DNA of 64,000 nt from Citricoccus sp. K5 (GCF_902506195.1 NZ_LR732817.1:3641635-3705634), one strand, 5' to 3'; positions 8,358 through 16,838 are shown, counted from the stretch's first letter. The notes: a model not told the origin generated them from the sequence alone. Made by a program: numbers and translations.

Positions 8358-8686
8358 TCGGGCCGGTGAATGCGGGCCCTGATCGGGCGGATGGCGTCTC
8401 TCTTCGCGGTGCTGGCCTCGGTGCCGGTGGCCTGGTGCCGGACCGGAGTGGCCACCACCGTGGTGGGGCAGAGATCTTCGAAGCTGCACTCCAACACGTC
8501 CAGCAGCGCCCCGAGCAGAGTCAGGTTCATCCGCTCCGGGGTGGCCCCGAGCAGCCGGTAGAGCTGGGAAGACGACAGGCTCACCCCGCGATCGTGCAGG
8601 TGGGGGATGAGCTCGGAGAGGTTGTTCATCCCCCGGGCGGCCATGACCTCCCGCAGCCGCCAGGTGTACTCCACGTGCCGTTTCAT
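8354..8686 (-). CDS. Small XRE-like helix-turn-helix protein (second gene of recombinase module)
   Basis: A 110-residue protein with a helix-turn-helix of the Cro/C1 type: LREVMAARGMNNLSELIPHL, then VSLSSSQLYRLLGATPERMN, then LLGALLDVLECSFEDLCP. The extension after residue 80 is basic and Thr/Ala-rich. It lies between the tyrosine recombinase (3 bp away) and the zinc-ribbon protein (4-bp overlap), so it is part of one transcript. It may repress the module or shape the recombination complex. Confidence 0.75.
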   Translation of the reverse strand: MKRHVEYTWRLREVMAARGMNNLSELIPHLHDRGVSLSSSQLYRLLGATPERMNLTLLGALLDVLECSFEDLCPTTVVATPVRHQATGTEASTAKRDAIRPIRARIHRPE

Positions 8687-8689
8687 GGG

Positions 8690-9820
8690 TCAGTACTCCT
8701 TGCTGGTGGTCATCGCGGCCGCGGCCATCCGGTGGATGGCCCCGTCCACGACCCGGGCCCGGTAATCGGGGGACAGGCCGGTGTAGATCGAGGTCGTCGA
8801 GGCGTGCTCGTGGCCGACCTGTTGCTGGATGAAGAACGCGTCGTAGCCGGCCTCGATCAGGTGGGTGACGTAAGACCGGCGCAGCGAGTGGAAGTCCAGG
8901 TCATCATCCAGCCCGGCCTCCCGCTTGACCTCATTGAAAGCCCGGCTCAGCGAGTCCGCGGCGATCGCCGCGGTGCCCCGCTCGCTCGGCCACAACCAGG
9001 TCGAACGGGCCGGGGCGTACAACGGGCGCACCTGATCGGTCCATTGCCGCAGGCATTCCACGGCCCAGTCGAACTCCGGCACGGTCAGCACGCTGCGCCG
9101 CTTCGGCGGGGAACCGCGCATGGCCTTGCCGTGCCGGACGTAGATAATTCCCGCGTTGCCGAACTGAGGTGCCCGCGGATTGGTGGCGATGTCGACCAGG
9201 TCCAGGCAGCGGACCTCGTTGCGGCGCAGCCCCCACGCGTAGGCGACCTTCATGATCGTCGCGGTGCGGAACGCCGGGATCCACCCCTTGGCCCCGGCCT
9301 GGCGAATGCGCAGCACCCGGTCATCGGCGCAGTCGAAGAGGTCCTCGAGCTCGTCCCGGGTGTACGGGCGCTTGCCCGGGGTGGCCACCGCATCCTGGGC
9401 GTGACGGGCGGTGTTCCACTCGTGGAAGACCTGCGCCGGGTGCTCACCGAACCGCTCCCAGCACTGCTCGCCCCACCCATACGCCGGGTCCGTCAGGTAC
9501 TCCAAGAACATCCTCAGCGCGTTCTGGTACCCCAGCACCGTCGACCGGGCCGCACCCTTGACCGCCCGCAGCTCCAGGAAGAACTCGTCCACCACCGAGG
9601 CCGTCCACTGCCACGGGTAGGCCTCGGCGAACCGCCGGAACCGCATCACCGTGGACCGGCGGCCCTCCACCGTGCCCGCCGAGAGGTTCCGGGCGAACTG
9701 CTGGGCCGCCCACCCGTCCAGCATCGCCACCCACACCGTCTCGGCCTCGTTCAGCACGCCCGTCCCGCAGCGCAGCACCAGCGGAACACTGCCGACCGGA
9801 CCCACCTCAGGCGTTCGCAT
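8690..9820 (-). CDS. Tyrosine recombinase/integrase (first gene of recombinase module)
   Basis: This 376-residue site-specific recombinase has an N-terminal SAM-like core-binding domain (about residues 30-120) and a complete catalytic domain. The first Arg lies in LRRNEVRCLDLVDI, HxxR is HSLRRSYVTHLIE, and GHEHASTTSIYTGL supplies the second His and the nucleophilic Tyr. It heads a three-gene minus-strand operon with the XRE-like and zinc-ribbon proteins. A diverged N-terminal copy lies on the other strand at 10235-10711. No chromosomal attachment gene or duplicated att core was recognised nearby. Confidence 0.9.
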   Translation of the reverse strand: MRTPEVGPVGSVPLVLRCGTGVLNEAETVWVAMLDGWAAQQFARNLSAGTVEGRRSTVMRFRRFAEAYPWQWTASVVDEFFLELRAVKGAARSTVLGYQNALRMFLEYLTDPAYGWGEQCWERFGEHPAQVFHEWNTARHAQDAVATPGKRPYTRDELEDLFDCADDRVLRIRQAGAKGWIPAFRTATIMKVAYAWGLRRNEVRCLDLVDIATNPRAPQFGNAGIIYVRHGKAMRGSPPKRRSVLTVPEFDWAVECLRQWTDQVRPLYAPARSTWLWPSERGTAAIAADSLSRAFNEVKREAGLDDDLDFHSLRRSYVTHLIEAGYDAFFIQQQVGHEHASTTSIYTGLSPDYRARVVDGAIHRMAAAAMTTSKEY

Positions 9821-10234
9821 AATGAGCGAAATCTTCGCACTAACCGCGAACCACCGTCAATGCTTGCCGTAAACCGCTGGTCAGCCCGGTGTTCTTGGCC
9901 CCTGTGTCCGGACATCGGTGTACTGCAAGTGCTCCGCGGCCCGCTCAGAAACCGATCTCCAGCGCTCCGTCATGGGGGAGTCGTCCCAACCGGCGGATTC
10001 GCAGAAATCGCCAACATGCCATGGTCGAGTTGACATAAGATAGCTTATCGGCGCTCAACCAACGGGAGTTGCAGTAGATGCAGGAACTCCCGTCTTCTGG
10101 CGTGGAAACGTCGCTGCAGGTCAACTGCGGCGAGGGTGTGGCACCGTGGATTGACCGGGCGGTGCTCTCTGGTCGTAGTGTGCTGGTGGCCGTAGGATTC
10201 TTGCATCTAATGCAGGATTCCACGGCTGTGAGGC
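9821..10234. other. Intergenic region between divergent recombinase genes
   Basis: No gene is supported here. The region holds a near-palindrome ATAAG-ATAG-CTTAT at about 10035-10048 beside TTGACA, and a 9-bp hairpin at 10062-10093. These could be promoter, operator or recombination-site elements of the module; none can be assigned. Confidence 0.4.
10062..10093 (+). terminator. Perfect 9-bp hairpin between recombinase genes
   Basis: ACGGGAGTT (10062-10070) pairs with AACTCCCGT (10085-10093) across a 14-nt loop. A short TCTT follows. It could be a terminator or an arm site for the recombinases. Confidence 0.35.
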
Positions 10235-10711
10235 GTGATGGACGGTACCGTTCCGGGGTTCGTTCCGAGGCTGCTGACCGATGCGTCCGTCGGTCTGTTC
10301 CGGGCCGATGAGCGGGTGTTCGAATCCATGGTCGATGGCTGGCGGGCGCAGATGCTGGCCCGCGGACTGACCACGGCGACGATCGAGAACCGCTCACGTC
10401 TGGTGCGCCGGTTCCAGCAGTTCACCGGCGAGTTCCCGTGGCACTGGCGCCCCGTGGATATCGAGGAGTTTCTGGCGGAGCGCCGCAGCGGTGAGAAACC
10501 GATCAGCCTGAGCACGTTGCGCTCGGACAGCAACGCCGTGGCCATGTTCTGTGCCTACCTGACGCATCCGGCCTACGGGCGGGCGGATTTCTGCCAGCGG
10601 ACCTTCGGGGAGATTCCCGCGCAGATCTGCTTTGAGTGGAACACTCCCCGACACACCACCGATGACGCTGGTGGGGCGGCTCACCATCGAGGAAACAACC
10701 ACTGGTCTTGA
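10235..10711 (+). pseudogene. Truncated tyrosine recombinase (N-terminal domain only)
   Basis: The frame holds the core-binding domain of a recombinase close to the intact gene at 8690-9820. Shared blocks are V-x-MxDGW-AQ-ARxL, RF-x-FxxxxPWxW, FxxYLTxPAYG and FGExPAQxxxEWNTxRH. It ends after residue 158 with a short unrelated tail, before any catalytic residue. The intact paralogue has 376 residues, so about 60 percent is missing. It is transcribed divergently from the intact copy. Confidence 0.75.
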
Positions 10712-10925
10712 ACTGATCAATCCGCCCTACACACTTTCATTGGAACGCGGCGACTGACGGGACTACCCCCATAACCCTTGTGCTCCGAAGCCGGCACTGC
10801 CGGCACGACTACTCCCGTTCATGCCAGTTGTTATTGAGGGTAAAGCAATGATCGGTCGACAGCAGCCCGCAATATTATCGAGGTTGGCGAAATGCCACCT
10901 TTTAAGAGATTGCGCAGATAGGGGC

Positions 10926-11046
10926 TCAGCGCCATTGGTACTGCTTGACAGGGCGGTCATCCCACCGGAACCGGGTCCATGATTCTTTGAGCAGGCGGCG
11001 GATCACGATGATGGCGTTGGCCAGGTGCGTCCAGGCCTGTTGGAAG
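10926..11046 (-). pseudogene. C-terminal fragment of a transposase
   Basis: On the minus strand the frame reads QQAWTHLANAIIVIRRLLKE, then SWTRFRWDDRPVKQYQWR and a stop. This matches the C-terminal tail of a DDE transposase; the IS family (IS5-like is my guess) is not settled. The rest of the gene is absent. Confidence 0.45.
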
Positions 11047-11143
11047 CAAACGCGACATCATCCGCTGCCTGAAACGCTACGTGATTCGAGAGGTCTACCA
11101 CCTCGTCAAAACCGACCCAAGAACGGGCGAAATCGCGAGTTGA
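11042..11143 (+). pseudogene. IS110-family transposase C-terminal fragment
   Basis: The plus-strand frame reads GSKRDIIRCLKRYVIREVYH followed by LVKTD and a stop at 11141-11143. RCLKRYxxREVY is the typical end of IS110-family transposases. Only about 30 residues remain of roughly 400. Confidence 0.6.
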
Positions 11144-11144
11144 C

Positions 11145-11396
11145 AACTATAGGAGCATCAACGCCCTGGCCGAGACCGTGAATGGCTACTACAAGGCCGA
11201 ACTGATCCGCGGGCCCGCCCGCGAAGGGCGCCCGTGGAAGACCGTCGAGGACGTCGAGCTCGCCACCCTCAGCTGGGTCCACTGGCACAACCAGACCCGC
11301 CTGCACGGCTACCTGAATGACGTGCCGCCAACAGAGTTCGAGGAAACGTTCTACGCTACGAAGCGGACCGACCAGACCTTGGTCGGAATCCAATAG
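11145..11396 (+). pseudogene. IS3-family transposase OrfB C-terminal fragment
   Basis: The frame reads NYRSINALAETVNGYYKAEL, then TVEDVELATLSWVHWHN and RLHGYLNDVPPTEFEE. This is the C-terminus of an IS3-group integrase-core transposase, with the last catalytic Glu region and the HWHNxxRLHGYL block. About 84 of some 300 residues survive. It directly abuts the IS110 fragment, which marks a deletion junction. Confidence 0.75.
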
Positions 11397-11501
11397 AACG
11401 AGTCTCCATCAGACCCAGGGCGATTCACAGGTTCGCTGCGACCCACACGAGCGGTGCCCACAACCATGACTGCCACCAAGATGTTCTCAGCGATCCACTA
11501 G

Positions 11502-11750
11502 GTGTTGCTGGGCTTTGATCAGCCATGGTATCTACCTTGCTTTCCGCCTCGACACGTTGGCCAGCTCGCACTCGAGGCATGCCGCACATTCGACACCGGA
11601 GAACTGAAAGCTGTACTGCGTGGCTACCAAGCCGGCTACAACGCCAGGGCCAGCGAACTCGGGGACTACGTCGTCCGCTGGATCGAAATCAAATACGGCA
11701 TCAACGGGGCTGCCGAAGAGGAAGCCCGGATCATCCTGGCCGCGCTATAG
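11502..11750 (+). CDS. Hypothetical protein, 82 aa
   Basis: The frame contains LKAVLRGYQAGYNARASELG, then DYVVRWIEIKYGINGAAEEE. No family is recognised. The stretch after residue 30 looks like a real helical protein, while the first 25 residues may be read-through of upstream sequence. No clear ribosome binding site is seen, so this may be a truncated gene. Confidence 0.35.
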   Translation: MLLGFDQPWYLPCFPPRHVGQLALEACRTFDTGELKAVLRGYQAGYNARASELGDYVVRWIEIKYGINGAAEEEARIILAAL

Positions 11751-11777
11751 ACCCCATTGATTGCCAGCATCTCACTG

Positions 11778-12035
11778 TTAAGATCCAGTCACGCCTTGGT
11801 CGTTGCACTCAACTATCGGGAATCGCGCATCAACGACTTTCAGGATTTCTGCAGTGAGTTCGCCTTCAGCTTCGCTCATGTCGCCGTAGCGTACATGTGT
11901 GCCATCAAGAGTGGCAGGTATATTCAAGGCATCAAGGATTTGCCAAAACCTACGCATGTACGCTTCGGGAGTTATGGAGTTTTCGACGTCATCAGAGGGT
12001 ATCTGTAAAGTGACGCGTTTGTATTGTTCCGCCAT
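11778..12035 (-). CDS. Hypothetical protein, 85 aa
   Basis: A soluble acidic protein starts MAEQYKRVTLQIPSDDVENS at an ATG preceded by AGAGGG. It includes ITPEAYMRRFWQILDALNI and EGELTAEILKVVDARFP. It is upstream of the secreted-protein gene's stop on the same strand only in map order; the two are separated by 31 bp (12036-12066) and could be co-transcribed. Function unknown. Confidence 0.5.
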   Translation of the reverse strand: MAEQYKRVTLQIPSDDVENSITPEAYMRRFWQILDALNIPATLDGTHVRYGDMSEAEGELTAEILKVVDARFPIVECNDQGVTGS

Positions 12036-12066
12036 GGCGCATCCCTCTTTGTGCGGTGTCAATGGA

Positions 12067-12411
12067 CTACGGAGTATCTCGAAGCATGGGGCCCGCATCG
12101 CTGCAATAATCCGAGACGGTGGCGATATTTCCATTTGGCGTCGATATTTTCCAGTTGCCTTTGTACTTCCCTGGCGCAGTCTTGAGGTAGTAGTTCCCTG
12201 TGCTGTACTGCGTGTCCTGCGGAAGGCCGTTCAACGTCAGGCTAATGGTGCCGGGGGTTGTCATGTATCCGGTCACGATGATTCTCTGATTGGTCGAGGG
12301 GCAGGTCAGGGAGCCGGACGCGGACTTGACGGCCGCAGTAGCGGGCGGTGCCCAGAAAAGTAGCGCGAGGATGGTGAATAGAGGAATAAGCGCTTTGCGA
12401 AGGGGTGTCAT
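12067..12411 (-). CDS. Small secreted protein, 114 aa
   Basis: The ATG at 12411 opens a frame with a classical signal peptide: MTPLRKALIPLFTILALLFW followed by APPATAA, with likely cleavage after ATA. The mature part of about 87 residues has two cysteines (LTCPSTNQR and SDYCSDAG) that could form a disulfide, and a Gly/Thr-rich beta-like composition. GGAGAGACA precedes the start. It probably shares a transcript with the 85-aa gene. No family is known to me. Confidence 0.6.
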   Translation of the reverse strand: MTPLRKALIPLFTILALLFWAPPATAAVKSASGSLTCPSTNQRIIVTGYMTTPGTISLTLNGLPQDTQYSTGNYYLKTAPGKYKGNWKISTPNGNIATVSDYCSDAGPMLRDTP

Positions 12412-12983
12412 TCTTGTCTCTCCAAGGTGCGTAATGAGTCCCAGGCTGTGTTTGTTTGCGAGTGAGAGTAACCACCTGGTGGTTATCTGGATATTTCCAG
12501 TAAGTGAGCTGGATCTCAAGGCCTGACGGACAAGTCCGCCGGCGCAGCGCATGAGCAAAAGGGCCCAGCATGACCCCGAGGTCCCCGGCCAGCTCACCAG
12601 CCTCATCAACGTCACCGCCCGAGCCGTTCAGTCCGTTCGAGAACTGCACAGCTGCCCGTGAGGCTGGCGCGGCCCCGGTCCACGCCGATTCGCTTGGGTA
12701 TGCGCCCCATCTGGATGGCATTGGTGATGGAGTCGGCTGCGAGTAGTGACCGCCCAGGAAGGGTCGCGATTCGATTCAAGCCCAACCCACCATCTAAATG
12801 ATTCGCGATAAACGATCGATAGACGGGAGTCCCGGCACCGCAGCGATTCCCGCTTCAGCCCATCCCGTCATCCGCGAGTTCTCAGCCCGTGAAATTCCTG
12901 AATAACGGGTATCAGTCAGGTTGGCCGCATCAAAGGGTGCCTCTTGGAGTTTTTGGGAGTGACGCGTGGCTCCATTGTGGCGG
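12412..12983. other. Low-information stretch before the Tn402-type left end
   Basis: No strong gene is present. A 36-residue frame (ATG 12551 to TGA 12661, MSKRAQHDPEVPGQLTSLIN...) reads like a helical fragment and may be a gene remnant. The stretch ends at the terminal repeat at 12984. Confidence 0.35.
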
Positions 12984-13008
12984 TGTCAGTTTCAGAAGTC
13001 GACGGCAC
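12984..13008 (+). repeat. Tn402/Tn5053-type terminal inverted repeat (left end, reading inward to the right)
   Basis: The 25 bp begin TGTCAGTTTCAGAAGTC and finish GACGGCAC. They match the known Tn5053/Tn402 end pattern TGTC-x-x-TTTCAGAAG-x-x-G-x-x-x-CAC. A second internal unit, ATCAGAAGTGGCC, follows at about 13012-13025, as in tni-type ends where TniA binds several sites. The outer five bases are GGCGG. Confidence 0.7.
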
Positions 13009-13074
13009 TGATATCAGAAGTGGCCTTCACGGATCGCCATGGTGACGTCGGAGGTGTTCCGTAGGGGGATCCTC

Positions 13075-14286
13075 ATGCGGGTGCTCAACCGGGTCGATGG
13101 AGTGATCATCGCGATTCGGGTTGTGATCCGTAGACTCCTACTTATGGACCTTCTAGACCTGGGGCGGATCATTGTCGGGTTGGTGCTGCTGGTGCTGGGC
13201 GGGGAGGTACTGGTGCGAGGGGCCTCCGCCCTGGCTCGTCGAGCGGGGGTTTCCTCCCTGGTGGTCGGGCTCACCGTGGTCTCGGCGGCCACGTCGGCGC
13301 CCGAGCTTTCGGTGAGTATCGGTGCGGTCCTGCGCGACGAACCCGGACTGGCGGTGGGCAATGTGGTCGGCAGCAACATTGCTAACGTCTTGCTCATTCT
13401 CGGCCTCTCCGCTCTAGTTCTGCCGCTGGCCGCGACACAACGGTTGGTGCGCTTTGATCTCCCCCTGATGCTTTCTCTGTCCGCGGCGCTGCTGCTGGTC
13501 TGCCTCGACGGGGTGATCAGCGCGGTAGACGGGCTAATCCTGTTCGGTGCCGTGGTCGCTCACACCGTGCTGACCGTCACCATCGGCCGCAGAAGGACAC
13601 AGTCCAAGGCCCCTGTTATGCAGCTGGCTGAGGGTTCCCCGGGTATCGGCACCTCCGCCCAGGCCCAGAAACTGCCTGTGGCCTCGAGCGGAAAGTCGAT
13701 TCTGCTCGTGGTGTTCGGAGTTGCTCTCCTGGTAACCGGGGCCACGCTCCTCGTCGAGGGCGCGGTGAACACCGCCACCACGCTCGGGGTGAGCAGCCTA
13801 GTGGTCGGTTTAACCGTCGTGGCCATCGGCACATCTCTGCCTGAGCTGGCGACTTCCCTCATCGCCGTGCGCCGTGGCGAACGTGACTTGGCGATTGGCA
13901 ACGTGGTCGGCAGCAACATCTTCAACATCGGAGTCGTGCTCGGGTTGCCAGCCATGATCTCCCTCGAGGGCATTCCCGTATCCAGCGCCGCCCTGGCCTT
14001 CGATATCCCGGTAATGTTGGCGGCCGCGATCGCCTTGCTGCCCGTAGCCTTCACCGGCTTCACGGTGGCGCGATGGGAAGGCGCCCTGTTCGTAGCCCTG
14101 TATCTGGTTTACCTCGGGTATCTCATCCTGGCTGCCACCGCACACGACGCACTGGAAGGATTTACCGCCGTGATGGCATGGTTTGTCCTCCCATTGATCA
14201 CAGTGACGCTGATCGCCTTCACCGCATACGAAATCGGGCTGCGTAAGGGCCGACAAAGCAGCGGCACAACCCCCCGTCCGTCCTGA
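13075..14286 (+). CDS. Calcium/sodium (CaCA-type, YrbG-like) antiporter
   Basis: This cation/Ca2+ exchanger has two homologous halves. Each carries the alpha-repeat: GLTVVSAATSAPELSVSIGA with GNVVGSNIANVLLILGL in the first half, and GLTVVAIGTSLPELATSLIA with GNVVGSNIFNIGVVLGLP in the second. The acidic PEL residues and the GSNxxN motifs are the ion-binding core. About ten hydrophobic helices are present. The ATG at 13075 has the site AGGGGGA; an ATG at 13144 would remove 23 residues and gives a more usual N-terminus. It is the first cargo gene inside the Tn402-type left end. The ion exchanged cannot be decided. Confidence 0.85.
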   Translation: MRVLNRVDGVIIAIRVVIRRLLLMDLLDLGRIIVGLVLLVLGGEVLVRGASALARRAGVSSLVVGLTVVSAATSAPELSVSIGAVLRDEPGLAVGNVVGSNIANVLLILGLSALVLPLAATQRLVRFDLPLMLSLSAALLLVCLDGVISAVDGLILFGAVVAHTVLTVTIGRRRTQSKAPVMQLAEGSPGIGTSAQAQKLPVASSGKSILLVVFGVALLVTGATLLVEGAVNTATTLGVSSLVVGLTVVAIGTSLPELATSLIAVRRGERDLAIGNVVGSNIFNIGVVLGLPAMISLEGIPVSSAALAFDIPVMLAAAIALLPVAFTGFTVARWEGALFVALYLVYLGYLILAATAHDALEGFTAVMAWFVLPLITVTLIAFTAYEIGLRKGRQSSGTTPRPS

Positions 14287-14486
14287 CCACGAGCCGCTGA
14301 CTAGATCAACCCGGGCCTGTCAATACCGCGCGCCCCCCCCAGGCACCAGATAGTCGCCCCCCCCGATCAGTGCCAGACCCAGTGTCTAGTGGCCACCTGC
14401 ATGGACACCCGGCCTGTAATTCAGATGACGTCACGAGGTGGCCTGAGTATTGGATCAGAGGAATCAACTCTGCAAGCCTCCCCAGC

Positions 14487-14716
14487 ACACTGGCCGGCCA
14501 TCACCTGCACCCCAACACCGTCATAGAGCGGCTGCGCGACCTGGGCGTCAACCCCTCAGCGCCCGCCACCGAGCCATCGGTGAGCTCGTCCTCGAATGCC
14601 CGCCCTCGCTCGTTGCCGAGGTCCTCGGCTACAGCACGCAGGTGGCTTTCCTCCACGCGAGCAAGGCTGCTGAGCCATGGGCCCGATGTGCCGGCCGATC
14701 CGTCAGGTCGCCCTGA
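14487..14716 (+). pseudogene. C-terminal remnant of a zinc-ribbon integrase-like protein, frameshifted
   Basis: One frame gives LAGHHLHPNTVIERLRDLGV, and the next frame continues with ARHRAIGELVLECPPSLVAE then VLGYSTQVAFLHASKAAEPW. Both align with the end of the intact protein at 6900-8357 (GEHLHQNTIMSRLRERGIDL; ARNASLRALVLEMPAPIVAD). The shift lies at about 14553-14560. Only the last 75 or so residues of the gene survive. Confidence 0.65.
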
Positions 14717-14838
14717 GCGTCCCGAAAGACGATCATCCAGCGGACATGCCTGAGCCCATGGTCGGAGCCGCCACCACAGATGACCGCCATTTATCCCCGA
14801 AATTCACAGGCTTGTTGATTGCCTTTCGCTGGAGTTGG

Positions 14839-15819
14839 TCAGGCGCATCCGGACAGGGCGGCACCGAGGTAGGGCAGGTACACGATCGTGGCCAGTAGGA
14901 CGAGCGTGGCCAGGTAGGAGGTGGTCGTGAGCGCGGCGAGCAATCCGGCCGGTCCGGTGTGCGGTTGCACGAGATGGCGGATCCGGTCGGGACCGAGGGC
15001 GTGCAAGGCTCCGTCGAGGGGTGCCTCATGCCCAGCGTGGTGGGCGTGCTCGCCGAGGGTGAGCAGGGCGCTGGCCAGGGCGGGGGTTCCGACGCGGCGG
15101 CGGGCGGCGTCGTCGGCGGCGATCTCGAGGTAGTGCCCGAGCGCGTCCTCGACGGCGGCCATTATTGGCAGCCAGCGCAGGGGCCGGCAGATGCTGGCCA
15201 CGGTGGTGGTGATCAGGTGGTGGCGCTGATACAGGTGGGCATGTTCGTGGGCCAGGACTGCGGCGAGTTCATCGCGGGTCAGGGCTCGTAACGCCCCCTT
15301 GGAGATGAAGATTCCGCCGTGGCGCCGCGGGAGTGTCAGGGCGAACGGTCGGGAGTCGTCGATGATGAGCACGCTGTGACCGAGGATCTGTCGGGGCTCG
15401 GCCCAGACTCGCAGCCGGTGCGCGGTGCGCGTGGTCGCCCGGCGTTGCCGGTGGGCCTCGGCGCCGACCATGATGGCAAGGCCGGCAGCACCCAGTGCAG
15501 ACAGGGCCAGCAACACCGCAGCGGGAATCCCGGTGTCGATGGTTGCGGTGGGGAACGGGTTGGCGGCGGCGAGGCAGCGCTGGCAGACGTCGGCGGCGCT
15601 GCCGGGTAAGAGCACCGGGCCGGAGGTGATCCACGCCAGCAGTGGCCCGAGGGCGAGGGCGGTGATGACCCAGCTGACAACGCTGCCGGTGAGTAGCGCC
15701 GCGGAGGTCCGGGGTGCGCGGACCAGTGCGGGAGCAGCCCGTCTGAGCACCCACGGGCCGGCCAGCGCCGAGACGGTCAGTGCGAGGACCAGCATTACGG
15801 TGAGACTCTCCGCGATCAC
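14839..15819 (-). CDS. M56-family membrane metalloprotease (BlaR1/MecR1-like sensor without penicillin-binding domain)
   Basis: This 326-residue integral membrane protein has the M56 zinc site H191-E-H-A-H195 and a downstream EIAAD (E232) as likely third ligand. Membrane segments lie at about 5-22, 42-65, 97-119 and at the C-terminus. Proteins of this family cleave a paired BlaI/MecI-type repressor on sensing a signal. There is no penicillin-binding domain. The loop between helices 2 and 3 has C79-Q-R-C82, a possible redox or metal sensor. The start overlaps the stop of the blaI-like gene by 4 bp. Confidence 0.87.
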   Translation of the reverse strand: MIAESLTVMLVLALTVSALAGPWVLRRAAPALVRAPRTSAALLTGSVVSWVITALALGPLLAWITSGPVLLPGSAADVCQRCLAAANPFPTATIDTGIPAAVLLALSALGAAGLAIMVGAEAHRQRRATTRTAHRLRVWAEPRQILGHSVLIIDDSRPFALTLPRRHGGIFISKGALRALTRDELAAVLAHEHAHLYQRHHLITTTVASICRPLRWLPIMAAVEDALGHYLEIAADDAARRRVGTPALASALLTLGEHAHHAGHEAPLDGALHALGPDRIRHLVQPHTGPAGLLAALTTTSYLATLVLLATIVYLPYLGAALSGCA

Positions 15820-16211
15820 CGCCCCCCTCCGTCCGCTCCATCCGTGCGCGCACGCAGGTAGTTGCGCAGCAGGTCGAGGTCGGTGGGAGGGATCGTGTCG
15901 ATGAAGTGCAGCATGGACGCGGTACGGTCGCGGCTGGATTCCAGGGCGTGCCTCATCACGGAGGCGACATGCTCCTCCCTGGGGATCCTCGCCTCGTAGC
16001 GCGTGGAGTGGCCCTGCCGCAGGGCGGTGACCAGCTTCTTGCCGTCGAGGTTGCGGAGCACGGTGGCGATCGTGGTGTAGGCCGGGTCGTGAGACAGCCG
16101 GTTGATGATGTCCCTGATGGTGCCGGGACCGTGATCCCAGAGCGCGTCCATCACTTGTGCTTCCAGGGCACCCAGGCGGGGTGGTTCTGCTGCGAGTCCA
16201 GGCGTGGTCAT
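15816..16211 (-). CDS. BlaI/MecI/CopY-family repressor
   Basis: This 131-residue winged-helix repressor contains LGALEAQVMDALWDHGPGTI, RDIINRL, AYTTIATVLRNLDGKKLV and a C-terminal dimerisation helix. The family binds palindromes as a dimer and is inactivated by proteolysis by its M56 partner, here the next gene. The ATG at 16211 overlaps the upstream membrane-protein stop by 4 bp. The tandem GACTAT-N5-ATAGTC operators just upstream of the operon are the expected target. Confidence 0.9.
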   Translation of the reverse strand: MTTPGLAAEPPRLGALEAQVMDALWDHGPGTIRDIINRLSHDPAYTTIATVLRNLDGKKLVTALRQGHSTRYEARIPREEHVASVMRHALESSRDRTASMLHFIDTIPPTDLDLLRNYLRARTDGADGGGR

Positions 16212-16783
16212 CGGGCGGTCTCCATCCTCGGGGTAGGGACTGGGCAGGCGAACTGTCCGCGGAGTCGGCCCAGCAGGGCGATGCCGGTCAGCAGCAGGGC
16301 GCCGAGGGCGAGGTACGGCTGGATGGGGGCGAACCAGGTGATGGCCCCGGAGTAGCCCAGCGCTAGCAGGGCAAGCTTGTTGCACACCGGGCATCCCACG
16401 GCGAACCATGCCAGCAGGCCCCCGGCGACACCGAGCCGGCTCGTGCGCTGTTCCGCAGCATCACTGCCGTCCTCCACCCTAACGCGGCTCGTCGGGGCGG
16501 CCGCGCCGGCGGTGTCGACGCGCCCGCGCACGTAGGTGGCCACGAGCATCCCGGACAGTACGGAGGTGAGGACCCATACCGGGTAGTTCCACCACACCGG
16601 GGGGATCTCGCGGGTGAAGAACGTGTTGGGGATCAATACCGTCGCCAGCCCCAGCACCAGGCCGAACACCAGTGCCGCTGCTGTCGCGACCAGCACCTGG
16701 CGCCCCGTCCATGATCGGAGCGCCTGAACGGCCTCGGTGATGGACCGGGTCGCGAATGTCGGTTGGCGCGGTGCAGTCCTCAT
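16208..16783 (-). CDS. Membrane protein with CPVC motif
   Basis: This 191-residue protein has about four hydrophobic helices and a conserved-looking segment, WFAVGCPVCNKLALLALGYS, followed by WFAPIQPYLALG. CPVC could be a redox pair within the membrane. It is the first gene of the minus-strand operon with the repressor and M56 protease, divergent from a DsbA-CcdA operon. This context suggests a role in thiol-disulfide exchange or in sensing. The family is known to me only as an uncharacterised actinobacterial membrane protein. Confidence 0.65.
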   Translation of the reverse strand: MRTAPRQPTFATRSITEAVQALRSWTGRQVLVATAAALVFGLVLGLATVLIPNTFFTREIPPVWWNYPVWVLTSVLSGMLVATYVRGRVDTAGAAAPTSRVRVEDGSDAAEQRTSRLGVAGGLLAWFAVGCPVCNKLALLALGYSGAITWFAPIQPYLALGALLLTGIALLGRLRGQFACPVPTPRMETAR

Positions 16784-16804
16784 GGCTCCATCCTGCCCGA
16801 GGAT

Positions 16805-16838
16805 GACTATGAATCATAGTCGACTATGTAAGATAGTC
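16805..16838. promoter_or_regulatory. Two tandem BlaI-type operators in the divergent promoter
   Basis: GACTAT-GAATC-ATAGTC (16805-16821) and GACTAT-GTAAG-ATAGTC (16822-16838) are perfect 6-bp palindromes with 5-bp spacers, directly abutting. They lie between the starts of the minus-strand repressor operon (16783) and the plus-strand DsbA operon (16881), so both would be repressed together. The sequence is certain; binding by the BlaI-like protein is inferred. Confidence 0.8.

Noticed and set aside
8366-10033. 555-codon plus-strand frame opposite the recombinase module
   Set aside because: Exactly antisense to genes with clear catalytic motifs; its own translation is low-complexity and matches nothing.
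14322-14362. Runs of eight C residues at two nearby places
   Set aside because: Could hint at phase variation, but no gene spans them.
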